Shown here piece after piece: positions 16,732 through 25,276 of a DNA stretch of 64,000 nt; position 1 is the stretch's first letter; the number at the start of each line of letters is the position of its first letter. The DNA is from Chitinophaga sp. sic0106 (GTDB lineage Bacteria > Bacteroidota > Bacteroidia > Chitinophagales > Chitinophagaceae): contig NZ_JAHUWJ010000003.1 of the NCBI RefSeq assembly GCF_019219075.1, forward strand, positions 485,189 to 549,188. Reading direction: 5' to 3'. A program made the position numbers and the translations under genes. The notes under the pieces were generated by a model. It was not told where the DNA came from. It did no database searches and was given only the letters and a program-made list of their open reading frames with translations.

Positions 16732-17040
16732 TTACAGCTCAATTGATAAGTGAACTCTGCCTCCCAATCCGATTTCAACAATTTTTTGAAGTGTAGAAAG
16801 ACGGATTTCTTTAACGTCATTTTCAATTTTAGAAATGTAGGATTTATTCTTGCCTACTTTAGCTCCTAGCTCTTCCTGCGTTAACCCTTTTGCAACTCTG
16901 GCGTCATGGATCATAGTACCTAATTTAAATATTTCGTATCCGGCTTCAAATTCCTCCCGGGATTTAGACCCGTGTTTACCATGATGTTTTTCGACGAAGT
17001 CTTCAAGAGTTGTGAGATTACTGTTTTTCTTCTTTTTCAT
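16732..17040 (-). CDS. HigA-like XRE-family antitoxin
   Basis: A 102-residue protein; ATG 17040 is taken because the longer frame would need a TTG. The C-terminal half is a Cro/C1 helix-turn-helix: ARVAKGLTQEELGAKVGKNKSYISKIENDVKEIRLSTLQKIVEIGL. A charged N-terminal segment probably contacts the toxin. It overlaps the toxin gene by 23 nt, toxin first, the order typical of higBA. Such antitoxins neutralise the toxin and repress their own promoter. Confidence 0.85.
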   Translation of the reverse strand: MKKKKNSNLTTLEDFVEKHHGKHGSKSREEFEAGYEIFKLGTMIHDARVAKGLTQEELGAKVGKNKSYISKIENDVKEIRLSTLQKIVEIGLGGRVHLSIEL

Positions 17041-17368
17041 ATGCAAGCTTTATTTTCAAGGCTTTACTAATTTCATTCCCCGGGGTTTTCTGCGATTTCT
17101 TTTGAAATCCATTGGCTAATACAATTAACTTTCCTCTATCAAAGAAACAAAAAATGCGAAAAATATCAGTCCCATGTTTAACCCGAACTTCATATAATCC
17201 ATCTGTGCCTTCCAGATGTTTCAAATAAGATTCCGGCACCCTTTCTAATTCTTCAATCGCTTTTAAAGTCCAAAGAATTTTATTTTGGACTTCTGGTCGC
17301 TGTTCATTGAAAAACATTTCAAAATAGGTCTTGTAAAAAACTACTTTTCGATATTTAATGGTTTCCAC
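17018..17368 (-). CDS. HigB/RelE-like toxin (phage Gp49-like)
   Basis: A 116-residue basic protein starting at GTG 17368. The sequence VVFYKTYFEMFFNEQRPEVQNKILWTLKAIEEL...YLKHLEGTDGLYEVRVKHGTDIFRIFCFFDRGKLIVLANGFQKKSQKTPGNEISKA matches the RelE/ParE-fold HigB group (Gp49/DUF891): K-L/EGTDGLYEVRV..FRIFCFF and the GFQKKSQKTP basic loop. These toxins cleave mRNA on the ribosome. It overlaps the antitoxin gene, so translation is coupled. The pair sits alone between a barrel operon and a SNF2 gene and is A+T-rich, suggesting transfer. Confidence 0.85.
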   Translation of the reverse strand: METIKYRKVVFYKTYFEMFFNEQRPEVQNKILWTLKAIEELERVPESYLKHLEGTDGLYEVRVKHGTDIFRIFCFFDRGKLIVLANGFQKKSQKTPGNEISKALKIKLAYEKEEKQ

Positions 17369-17493
17369 ATTTCAAAAATAATCAAAAAGTTTCACTAAAG
17401 AACAACTTTCATGAAATATTAAAATGGATTAGCAGAGCCCATTTTTACATTATTCGGCGTCAATTATTTACAGATTGGAAAACTTTGATTTAT

Positions 17494-20400
17494 TTAATAA
17501 CTCCTTATCAACTGCACCAACTCCTCCGCCGACAACTTCACCGATTGATCCGTGCCTTCCAGCAACTGGTCCGCCAGCGAGCGTTTGGTATGATGCAGTG
17601 TAAGAATTTTTTCTTCAATGGTATGCATGGTTACTAACCGATATATCGTTACCGGCCTTGTTTGGCCAATGCGCCTGGCCCTGTCGGAGGCCTGTTCTTC
17701 AATGGCGGGGTTCCACCATGGGTCCAGGTGGATGACATAATCGGCCGCCGTGAGGTTAAGACCCAGTCCACCTGCTTTCAGGCTGATTAAGAATATATCC
17801 GCTTCCCCTGCCTGGAACTGTTTCACCAGCGCTGCACGCGTAGCGATCGGGGTACTACCATCTAAATACAAAAATTTAACTCCCTTTTGCAAGAGTGCCG
17901 CTTTCACTAAATCCAGGTGCATAACAAACTGACTAAACACAAGTGCCTTGTGCTGGTTTTCCAGCAGCTCGGTCACTATCTCCATAAATACTTCCAGTTT
18001 GGAAGAAGGTATGTCTACCGTAGCGTCTATGAGCTTAGGGTGACAGGCAGCAAGCCGCAACCGGGTAATCTCCGCGAGTGCCTTGATATGGCGTTGTGAG
18101 ATATTATCCTCGCGGGTATGCAGTGATTCCAAAGCCTTTCTGCGCACTGCTTCATACAGGGCAGCTTCCTCCGGCGTTTGCTGTACCAGCTTCACTATCT
18201 CGGTGCTTGGCGGCAATTCCTCCAGCACGGCGGTTTTGGTGCGCCTCAGCATAAAGGGTGACAACAACTTTTTCAGTTGTTTCTTTACCGGGCTTTCCGG
18301 ATTCCGTAGAGAAGGAAATACATATTGTTTATTAAAGTACTCCTGGCTACCGAGCAGCTCTTCATTTAAAAAGCGGAACAGCCCCCATATCTCACCAAGA
18401 TTGTTTTGTACAGGCGTACCCGTTAGTGCAAGGCGGAAATGTGCATCCAATCCATATGCCGCTTTAGCCGTGCGGGTACTGGCATTGCGGATGATGTGCG
18501 CCTCATCGAGGACAACGGTGTGCCATACCTTTTTATGCAGCAGCTGCGCTTCTGCATGTAGCAGGCCATAGGTGGTAACCACTACTGTAAAGGCTTGCGC
18601 TTCCTTTATAATAGTTGCCCTGTTAGCTGAGGAGAGATCGATGACCTGCAAGGCAGGGGCAAACTTATTGGCTTCACTGATCCAGTTGGGTAATACGGAG
18701 GCCGGACAAACCACCAGCGCCGGCCCTTGCGGAGCGCGATGCAGCAGTAACGCTAACGCCTGTATGGTTTTACCAAGTCCCATGTCATCAGCCAGGCAGG
18801 CTCCGGCTCCCCAGGAGGCCAGTTGCACCATCCAGCGGAAGCCTTCTTCCTGGTAGCTGCGCAGCGAGGTTTGTAATCCTGCCGGCACTTCCACCTGCAA
18901 ATCTTTTGCCTGCTCCCATTTCAGGAGCATCTTACGCCAGGCGGCATCTGTTTTCACCGCTTCCAGGTCCATAAGCGCTTCCGAAGCAAAAGGCACCAGC
19001 ATCGGGCGGATGCGTATCTGCTCATTTTCTTCCATCGTAAAGGCTGCGAGCTCCTGGAGCCGCCGGCGGATACCATCGGTGAGCGATACAATTTCTCCGT
19101 TTTTGAGGGTATAGAAACGGTTATGTTTAATCTTTTTAGTGTCCAGCAGTTCTTTTAAGGTGAGTACAGTGTATTCATCCACCCGGATATTCCCATCGGC
19201 CGTAAACCAATGGTCTTTTTCTTTGATGGTAATATGCAGCTGCGATACATCCAGCTCCTGGCGGATGCGGTATCGCTCTCCTTCCGGCCATTCCGCTACG
19301 GCGATGTCCGGATGCAGGCGGATTACCTCCAGCAGTTGCAGGCAGTCCACCGGATCTTCAAAGATGATCTGGTCATCCTCCACCTCCTGCATTACTTCCC
19401 GTTGGATATAACCGAGGAGTTGTTTATAGTTGGCCAGCTCCCGGTCCAGATCGCGGCGTGCCTGGCAACGTTCTCCGTTCATAATACCGAGCACCGCACG
19501 GCCGCCGAGTCCGGGTTTACAATAAGGAGGATCGTTGCGGAAAGGCTTTACAAAAAAGGCGGTTTTCAGTCCCGTGTTTACCGGTAACAGTTGCACCACT
19601 ATGCGTGCATCAGCAGTGATACTGCGTATATCCATGGGCGTTTCCAGCATATCCGCATGTACGGTGAGGTGTGTGGCTACCTGTTGCAGTACTGCATTGA
19701 GCTTATCCTTGCCGGTGAGCGGAATTGTATGCAGTTGGTGCAATGTTCTTAACAGGTGTTGCTGATAAGTAGTGAGCACCACAACTTTGAGGCGGGTATT
19801 ACTCTCTCTGATAAAAATCATAGGAGTATTGAAGTCATGGATATTAGTAGAAATCGTATACCCTTTAGCGTTAGTAATTACATTTATTTCCGGCACACCT
19901 TTCACTACTTCCACCGGGGTACCGTTGTTAATATCAAACAACAGCGGATGGCCTGCCATCTCCTGCCATACGCGGGGCTCGAACGACCAGCCATCCGATC
20001 CTGCATTATAGTAGCTCACCTTTTGCACGGTGGTGCCTATACGAAGATCCTGGTCGGTCATCCCTTCTGCGCTGCCGTCTTTTAGTCGCCCCAATGCCAG
20101 GTGGCGGCCACTACTCCAGGCTTCCTCCTTATACTGCTGTTGTACCGGCTGGATGGTGTACTGTTGGAGGTCGAGCAGGTAAGCGATCCTGAACGGCACC
20201 GCTGCTTTTTCTCTTTTCTTCTCCTCATGCCCCAGCAGCGAATTCAGTACCCGCTCCCATTCCGGGATCTGGTCCGAGGAAGCGCCCAGCGGTTGTAGTG
20301 CGGTGGTGGCGGCAAACTCCTCATAAAACGACTGGTAGCCGTCATAGTTCTCATCTTTGGCATGGTAGCAGTATTCGAATGCCGGCAGTCCATAACCATT

Positions 20401-21522
20401 TGCCACCGCCCTGGCCAGCAGCATGCGCTGGGCCGTTTGGTGCAGCACGAGGAGTTTATTTTTAGGATGATACCATTTCAGGGCCAGGTAGCCGAGGAGT
20501 GCCATCAGACGTTTATCGGCCTCCCTGGCGGCATTTTCGAACAGTATTTCCAGGAGGTTTTCTGCCCGTTCCCGCTTGCCCGCATGCAGGTACAGGAGGG
20601 CGAGCGCCGGCACGATGGCCGGAAAGGGCTTGCGTTCATAATGGGTGGTGATTTTCTGAATCACCGGGCTGGCATCTGCCGGCGGCATCAGGGCCAGGTT
20701 GCAGGCATAATAGTAAGCATAGATGGCGGTGGTGGGCAGCGTGTTCTTTTTATCGGTGCTACGCTGCTTTTTCATCCCCAGCTCAAACATTTGCCGCGCT
20801 TTGGCGGGGGTATCATTATACAACAGCCATACGGCCTGTTGAAAGTATTCATCTGCTGTTTCGGGAGATGTGATAGCCGTGAGGCTACCGTCCATCAGGC
20901 TTACTTCAGGGCATATAGGAACGGAGCTCAACTGCTGTAATTCCTTTAGCACTGTTATGGGTTGCAGCTGTTGTTCCTGAAAGCGGAGGGAGGAACTATA
21001 CATAGCTGCCACCGCCTTTTCAGAAAAAAAACTCAGGACGCCTTTATAGGCAGTACGGCCGGCCAGGCACGACAGATAAGGCAGGTACTCCTGGAGGTGC
21101 TGCTCCATCTTTCTGACAGGTAGCTGGAGCAGGGAGCGGTCGCCAATAAAATAGGCTACCAGCAGGCGTTGCATTTCCTGGAGGGCGGCATGCATACTGT
21201 AAAAATGAAAATCATTGGCAGGCACCGCACGCAGCATGTCCTGGTACTGTGGTGCTTTGATCACCACGGGAAATAGTTGCAGGCAATATTCCAGCGGCAA
21301 CAGGAAGCTACCGGAAACGTTTTTTACCACAATACCCATATCCGCCAGCTGCTGCAGCAATTCCCCCACCTCTACCGGCTGTAGCGGCAACAATGTAGCC
21401 ATGGCAGCGTTGAGGGTAGGTTTATCGATGGGGTACATATATATGGCCAATACATCCGTCATGATACGGAGGTTGGGCAACAATTGATCGTACTGCCTGG
21501 TGAAATGCGGATCTTCGAACAT
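17494..21522 (-). CDS. Very large SNF2-family DEAD/DEAH-box ATPase
   Basis: A 1342-residue protein. The last 470 residues are a complete Swi2/Snf2 motor: LADDMGLGKTIQALALLL (Walker A lysine K918), TTYGLL, VVLDEAHIIRN near 1000, LALTGTPVQNNLGEIW, then the second RecA lobe with ALVFSQFVMHLDLV, ISLKAGGLGLNLTAADYVIHLDPWWNP and DRARRIGQTRPVTIYRL. The N-terminal 850 residues are helical and Leu/Gln-rich, without a domain I can name; there is no SWIM CxCx motif in what can be read. Relatives are ATP-driven DNA translocases in repair, transcription recycling or defence. Stand-alone gene; GC like the core genome. Confidence 0.9.
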   Translation of the reverse strand: MFEDPHFTRQYDQLLPNLRIMTDVLAIYMYPIDKPTLNAAMATLLPLQPVEVGELLQQLADMGIVVKNVSGSFLLPLEYCLQLFPVVIKAPQYQDMLRAVPANDFHFYSMHAALQEMQRLLVAYFIGDRSLLQLPVRKMEQHLQEYLPYLSCLAGRTAYKGVLSFFSEKAVAAMYSSSLRFQEQQLQPITVLKELQQLSSVPICPEVSLMDGSLTAITSPETADEYFQQAVWLLYNDTPAKARQMFELGMKKQRSTDKKNTLPTTAIYAYYYACNLALMPPADASPVIQKITTHYERKPFPAIVPALALLYLHAGKRERAENLLEILFENAAREADKRLMALLGYLALKWYHPKNKLLVLHQTAQRMLLARAVANGYGLPAFEYCYHAKDENYDGYQSFYEEFAATTALQPLGASSDQIPEWERVLNSLLGHEEKKREKAAVPFRIAYLLDLQQYTIQPVQQQYKEEAWSSGRHLALGRLKDGSAEGMTDQDLRIGTTVQKVSYYNAGSDGWSFEPRVWQEMAGHPLLFDINNGTPVEVVKGVPEINVITNAKGYTISTNIHDFNTPMIFIRESNTRLKVVVLTTYQQHLLRTLHQLHTIPLTGKDKLNAVLQQVATHLTVHADMLETPMDIRSITADARIVVQLLPVNTGLKTAFFVKPFRNDPPYCKPGLGGRAVLGIMNGERCQARRDLDRELANYKQLLGYIQREVMQEVEDDQIIFEDPVDCLQLLEVIRLHPDIAVAEWPEGERYRIRQELDVSQLHITIKEKDHWFTADGNIRVDEYTVLTLKELLDTKKIKHNRFYTLKNGEIVSLTDGIRRRLQELAAFTMEENEQIRIRPMLVPFASEALMDLEAVKTDAAWRKMLLKWEQAKDLQVEVPAGLQTSLRSYQEEGFRWMVQLASWGAGACLADDMGLGKTIQALALLLHRAPQGPALVVCPASVLPNWISEANKFAPALQVIDLSSANRATIIKEAQAFTVVVTTYGLLHAEAQLLHKKVWHTVVLDEAHIIRNASTRTAKAAYGLDAHFRLALTGTPVQNNLGEIWGLFRFLNEELLGSQEYFNKQYVFPSLRNPESPVKKQLKKLLSPFMLRRTKTAVLEELPPSTEIVKLVQQTPEEAALYEAVRRKALESLHTREDNISQRHIKALAEITRLRLAACHPKLIDATVDIPSSKLEVFMEIVTELLENQHKALVFSQFVMHLDLVKAALLQKGVKFLYLDGSTPIATRAALVKQFQAGEADIFLISLKAGGLGLNLTAADYVIHLDPWWNPAIEEQASDRARRIGQTRPVTIYRLVTMHTIEEKILTLHHTKRSLADQLLEGTDQSVKLSAEELVQLIRSY

Positions 21523-21586
21523 GCTTCTTTTCTGATTGCAGCAAAAATAAAGTTTTAGCCTTGTTGGATTGCTGAAAAGGATTGTC

Positions 21587-21594
21587 TATTTTTG
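21587..21594 (+). promoter_or_regulatory. Promoter upstream of the DMT-transporter leader
   Basis: TATTTTTG fits the TAnnTTTG -7 element. TTG at 21564-21566 sits about 20 bp upstream, as expected for the -33 element. Initiation would fall near 21600, giving a 5' untranslated leader of about 300 nt before the transporter ATG at 21902. Confidence 0.55.
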
Positions 21595-21599
21595 AAACT

Positions 21600-21901
21600 A
21601 TGTCGAAACCAGTATTTTTAGGAACACTTCCTCCTCCAGTAGTAGCCTGCTAAGCTGAATCAGCAGCTTGCTGCCTGCCTTCGGCAGGTGGCGGTTCTTT
21701 TGCCTGCAATAAAGCGAAAGGATTTTAGGCTCGTAAAGGGTTTTGTTTATCTTACCTGCTCCCAAAGCAGGTAAGGGTTGTTGTACTACACGAACATCTC
21801 CCTCTTTCCTGTTCAGCACTCCCCAGCACTTTTCCGACTTCAACCTTATTTCAATTACTTTTTGTCGTGCCCGGGTGGCGCTGGCATCTACCTACATAAT
21901 T
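21600..21901 (+). promoter_or_regulatory. Long structured leader with a possible 17-codon leader ORF
   Basis: The 379-bp gap before the transporter holds no full gene. From 21600 an ATG opens a 17-codon frame reading MSKPVFLGTLPPPVVAC and stopping at 21653, right at the predicted transcription start. Three stem-loops follow: AAGCTG/CAGCTT (21652-21669), CCTGCC-TTC-GGCAGG (21674-21688) and a perfect 10-bp stem CTTACCTGCT/AGCAGGTAAG (21751-21775). The arrangement resembles an attenuator or other cis-acting leader. I do not recognise a riboswitch class. Confidence 0.4.
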
Positions 21902-22774
21902 ATGAAAAAATCTTTTCTGCTGCTGCATATTGCAGTGGTCCTGGCAGGATTTACGGGCATATTTGGTAAGCTCATCTCCATTAATGAAATCGGCCTGGTA
22001 TGGTTCAGGGCGTTGTTTTCCATGATTCTGCTGTACCTGATTTTAAAGGGCAGCCGCAAATTTCAAACATATGACCGCGAAAGCAAATGGCTGCTGATAG
22101 CTTCCGGACTGCTGCCGGGGCTGCACTGGCTGCTGTTTTACGCCAGTATCAAGTATTCCAATATCAGCATTGGGGTGATTTGTTTTTGCACTACCGGATT
22201 TTTTTCTGCCCTCCTGGGGCCGCTGGTAGCGGGAAAACGGTTTTCCTCCAGAGAGGTGTTATTAAGTTTACTGACGGTGATTGGGGTGGGACTTATCTTC
22301 CACTTTGATACCAGTTACCGGCTGGGAATTACGCTGGGCCTCATCTCCTCCATGATAGGCTCCCTGTATATGCTGACTAATGAAAAGCTCATCCGCCGTT
22401 ACGATGCTGCTATGATCAATTATTACCAGATGACCGGCATTACGTTGAGTATAGGTTTACTGATACCGGTTTACGTGTATGCGTCGCCGGTAGCTATAAA
22501 GTTGATGCCCACCGGTGCTGACATTGGTTACCTGCTGATCCTGGCTTCGTTCTGCACCATTGCCATCTATGTAATGGTGGCTGAATCGCTGCGCCGTATT
22601 TCAGCCTTTACGGTGAGCCTGTCGTTCAACCTGGAACCGGTATATAGTATATTGCTGGCCGTACTGTTTTTCCACGAAGGCAGACAGCTGAACCTGGCGT
22701 TTTACGCAGGACTGCTTATCATCATCACTTCCGTGTTGCTGCAAATGTTGTTGTCCATTAAAACGAGTAAATAA
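21902..22774 (+). CDS. DMT superfamily transporter (EamA family)
   Basis: A 290-residue integral membrane protein; ATG 21902 starts directly at the first hydrophobic span (KKSFLLLHIAVVLAGFTGIFGKLI). About ten membrane spans are arranged as two EamA repeats, with the second repeat starting near GITLGLISSMIGSLYMLTNEKLIRRYDA. The final span carries SFNLEPVYSILLAVLFFHE, the conserved EP motif of EamA exporters. Members export amino acids or other metabolites. It sits behind an unusually long leader, which suggests post-initiation control. Confidence 0.88.
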   Translation: MKKSFLLLHIAVVLAGFTGIFGKLISINEIGLVWFRALFSMILLYLILKGSRKFQTYDRESKWLLIASGLLPGLHWLLFYASIKYSNISIGVICFCTTGFFSALLGPLVAGKRFSSREVLLSLLTVIGVGLIFHFDTSYRLGITLGLISSMIGSLYMLTNEKLIRRYDAAMINYYQMTGITLSIGLLIPVYVYASPVAIKLMPTGADIGYLLILASFCTIAIYVMVAESLRRISAFTVSLSFNLEPVYSILLAVLFFHEGRQLNLAFYAGLLIIITSVLLQMLLSIKTSK

Positions 22775-22808
22775 AATGCGTTATCTTTCTAGTCATATAC
22801 AGTTGACA

Positions 22809-23633
22809 ATGAAAAGCATACTCCTGGCGCTGCTCGCAGTAGCAGCCATTTCTTCGTGTAAGGTCACTAACCGCAGCGGCAACCGCCAGCATATCTACGT
22901 GCAAAAGCAAGGACGTGAGCACAAAACCTGGAAGCTGGTTTGGCAGGACGAGTTTAACCAGCGGCAGCTGGATACTTCCCGGTGGACACGCATTCCACCC
23001 AACAATGCAGCGTGGGGCAAACATATGAGCAGCAATGATGCCTGCTACCGCCTGGATAGCGGTTTACTCTACCTGCGCGGCATCGTGAATCCGGATACGG
23101 TGGCCGATCCGCGGCCATTCCTTACAGGCGGCATCTGGTCAAAAGGAAAGTTCGCCTTTCAGTATGGGAAGATAGAGATCCGCGCCAGGCTGGAGTGCGC
23201 CCGGGGCGCCTGGCCCGCGATGTGGCTGCTGGCTGAACAGGACAAATATGGTAAGTATCCGAAAAACGGAGAAATTGATATCATGGAACACCTGAACCAT
23301 GATAGCATCATTTATCAGACTACGCACTCCTGGTATACGCTGGAGCTGAAGCAGACTAAAAACCCGCCGCATGGCGGCACTGCAAAGCTGGACCCGCTTG
23401 CGTTTAATACCTTCGGCATCAGCTGGTATCCGGACAGGATAGAGTTTCAGCTCAATGGTAAAACTACGTTTACCTATCCCCGTGTGCAAGGCGCAGATCC
23501 TTCACAGTGGCCATATGATCAGCCTTTTTATATTTTGATTGATCAGCAATTAGGGGGCGACTGGGTAGGAAAAGTGCATCCGGAGCAGCTACCGGTGCAG
23601 ATGATAGTGGATTGGGTACGGGTGTACCAGTAA
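22809..23633 (+). CDS. Glycoside hydrolase family 16 lipoprotein (endo-beta-glucanase/laminarinase-like)
   Basis: A 274-residue protein. ATG 22809 is chosen because it begins a lipoprotein signal (KSILLALLAVAAISSCKV, lipobox ISSC). The GH16 fold starts at WKLVWQDEFNQRQLDTSRW. The catalytic motif GEIDIMEH gives E155 (nucleophile), D157 and E160 (acid/base). The extra methionine before E160 (ExDxxE) is the beta-bulge form found in laminarinases and related endo-1,3-beta-glucanases. It ends in QMIVDWVRVYQ as usual. Likely surface or periplasmic cleavage of beta-1,3(4)-glucans. Not linked to SusCD genes. Confidence 0.93.
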   Translation: MKSILLALLAVAAISSCKVTNRSGNRQHIYVQKQGREHKTWKLVWQDEFNQRQLDTSRWTRIPPNNAAWGKHMSSNDACYRLDSGLLYLRGIVNPDTVADPRPFLTGGIWSKGKFAFQYGKIEIRARLECARGAWPAMWLLAEQDKYGKYPKNGEIDIMEHLNHDSIIYQTTHSWYTLELKQTKNPPHGGTAKLDPLAFNTFGISWYPDRIEFQLNGKTTFTYPRVQGADPSQWPYDQPFYILIDQQLGGDWVGKVHPEQLPVQMIVDWVRVYQ

Positions 23634-23647
23634 TTTTTTATAGTGAC

Positions 23648-23678
23648 GATGGCGCTTGAATTAGTTTCAGGCGCCATC
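23648..23678. terminator. Hairpin between convergent GH16 and MocR genes
   Basis: GATGGCGC and GCGCCATC, extended by TGAA/TTCA, form a stem of about 12-13 bp. No T-run follows on either strand, so it is either a weak or factor-assisted terminator or an RNA-stabilising hairpin. Confidence 0.45.
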
Positions 23679-25155
23679 AATGCAAACAATACCGCAATAT
23701 CTCTATACTTTCCGTTGCTTCCTTTAGCGTCATATGTCCAAAACCGAGGCGCATGCCTGATAGCTGCCTATGCTGGTACAGCAAGGTTTTAGGAATAAAG
23801 AGATTATTTTTTGCGCATTCCTTAGCCAGTTGAAAAAGATTGATGGGCTGTTTCCATTCCGTCCATACGGCGAGGCCGCCGGAGGGTTGCTGAAAGTCGA
23901 GATAATCGCCCAAATGCTGCTCCAGCAGGGCCGTGAAGTGATCCCGGCGCTCATGGTATACCTTCAATGATTTTTTTAGATAGCGGTGAATTTGTCCTTC
24001 TTCAATCATTTCACCCAGCACTTGCTCCATAAGGATATCACCCTGGCGATCGATGATGCCGAGGTGTTTCCGCATTTCTACCATGAGGTTTTCCGGTGCA
24101 ACGATGAAGCCTGTACGAAAACCCGGGGCCAGCGATTTTCCAAATGCACCGATGTATACTACCATTCCGTTTTTATCTGCGCTTGCCAGCGGCAGCACCG
24201 GACTTTTCTCGTAATGGAAATCGTAGTCGTAGTCGTCTTCGAGGATAATGAACCCAAATTCGGCGGACAGGTTGAGCAATGCCAGGCGGCGTTGTGCGCT
24301 GAGCGTGACCGTGGTGGGATAATGATGGTGGGGGGTGATGTAAAGCATGCGGATCGTTTGGCGGCTGCATATTTCCCGGACAGCATCTACATCGATCCCT
24401 TCATCGTCGATAGGCACGGGCATGATCCTGGCCCCTGATTTCTGGAAAATCATGTTCACAGAAAAATAGCTTAGGGCGCCCACCAGCACCATATCTCCTT
24501 TGGATAATAATATTTCAGCTGTGATGTACACGCTCATTTCCGTACTGCGGGTGATGAGGAGGTTGTTTGGGGAGATGTGAAGGCCGCGGGTAACGTTGAG
24601 GTAATTGGATAAGTTCCGTTTGAAGAACTCGCTCCCGTCGTGGTTAAAGTAGCCGAGCTTGCGGTGATTGCTTTTGCGTTTCATATTGGCGCTATAGAGG
24701 CTCGACAGCTGGGCAATCTGGGTGAGGCGGATATCGGGGGTACCGTCGTTGAAGATATAATCGCAAGCGGCATGTTCGAATGGGTTATCCAGCAAGCTGG
24801 ATTTATCAAAGGAGAAGCCGGTGCTGGCCGGGTATTGCACCAGCGGCACGGCAGCAGATTCCCGGATTTTACGGGGTCTGGCTTCCGGGTTACCGATCAC
24901 GTAAGTCCCTTTATTGGGGCGGGATTCCACCCATCCCTGGGCATCCAGCTCTTCATAGGCGGCCACGATGGTGTTGCGGTGCAGCCGGAGCAGTTCACTC
25001 AGCTGGCGGGTGCCGGGGAGGCGGGTGCCGGGCACTACATACCCCCGCTGGATGGCGTTTACCAGCTGGTTGGCGATCTGAATATATACTGCAGTAGCTG
25101 ACTCGCGGTCTATCTGCACAAAGCTTTCGTATGGCACACTCACCGGACTACCCAT
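23677..25155 (-). CDS. MocR/PdxR-type regulator (GntR winged helix fused to PLP aminotransferase fold)
   Basis: A 492-residue fusion. Residues about 15-80 are a GntR winged helix (TAVYIQIANQLVNAIQRGYVVPGTRLPGTRQLSELLRLHRNTIVAAYEELDAQGWVESRPNKGTYV). Residues about 115-490 are a fold-type I aminotransferase domain with the PLP-binding lysine K340 in VVYIGAFGKSLAPGFRTGFIVAP. MocR proteins sense PLP or amino-acid-derived ligands and activate a divergent gene while repressing themselves. Here the divergent operon is a ferritin-like protein plus bioB, and the 121-bp gap contains repeats of CCGGACTACC. That makes control of this operon very likely, but the ligand is unknown. Confidence 0.92.
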   Translation of the reverse strand: MGSPVSVPYESFVQIDRESATAVYIQIANQLVNAIQRGYVVPGTRLPGTRQLSELLRLHRNTIVAAYEELDAQGWVESRPNKGTYVIGNPEARPRKIRESAAVPLVQYPASTGFSFDKSSLLDNPFEHAACDYIFNDGTPDIRLTQIAQLSSLYSANMKRKSNHRKLGYFNHDGSEFFKRNLSNYLNVTRGLHISPNNLLITRSTEMSVYITAEILLSKGDMVLVGALSYFSVNMIFQKSGARIMPVPIDDEGIDVDAVREICSRQTIRMLYITPHHHYPTTVTLSAQRRLALLNLSAEFGFIILEDDYDYDFHYEKSPVLPLASADKNGMVVYIGAFGKSLAPGFRTGFIVAPENLMVEMRKHLGIIDRQGDILMEQVLGEMIEEGQIHRYLKKSLKVYHERRDHFTALLEQHLGDYLDFQQPSGGLAVWTEWKQPINLFQLAKECAKNNLFIPKTLLYQHRQLSGMRLGFGHMTLKEATESIEILRYCLH

Positions 25156-25241
25156 AATTGCAATTTTTTAATAGTCCGGCAAAATAAAGCATTTATCCGG
25201 ACTACCTAAAATATAAAATCCGGCCTAGTCTGACCATCCGG
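25143..25241. promoter_or_regulatory. Repeated operator for the MocR regulator
   Basis: CCGGACTACC occurs at 25143-25152 and again at 25197-25206 in the same orientation, 54 bp apart. An inverted partial copy, TAGTCCGG, is at 25172-25179, and two further CCGG cores (25220-25223 and 25238-25241) lie in a degenerate copy containing CTAGTC. The first copy overlaps the MocR start codon region. Spaced direct repeats are the usual binding sites of MocR dimers. Confidence 0.65.
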
Positions 25242-25249
25242 CAACCTGT

Positions 25250-25257
25250 TACATTTG
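25250..25257 (+). promoter_or_regulatory. -7 element of the diiron-bioB operon
   Basis: TACATTTG is a perfect TAnnTTTG match 20 bp before the start codon at 25277 and just downstream of the CCGGACTACC repeats, as expected for an activated promoter. Confidence 0.6.
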
Positions 25258-25276
25258 AGCCGAAAATCAGCAACTT

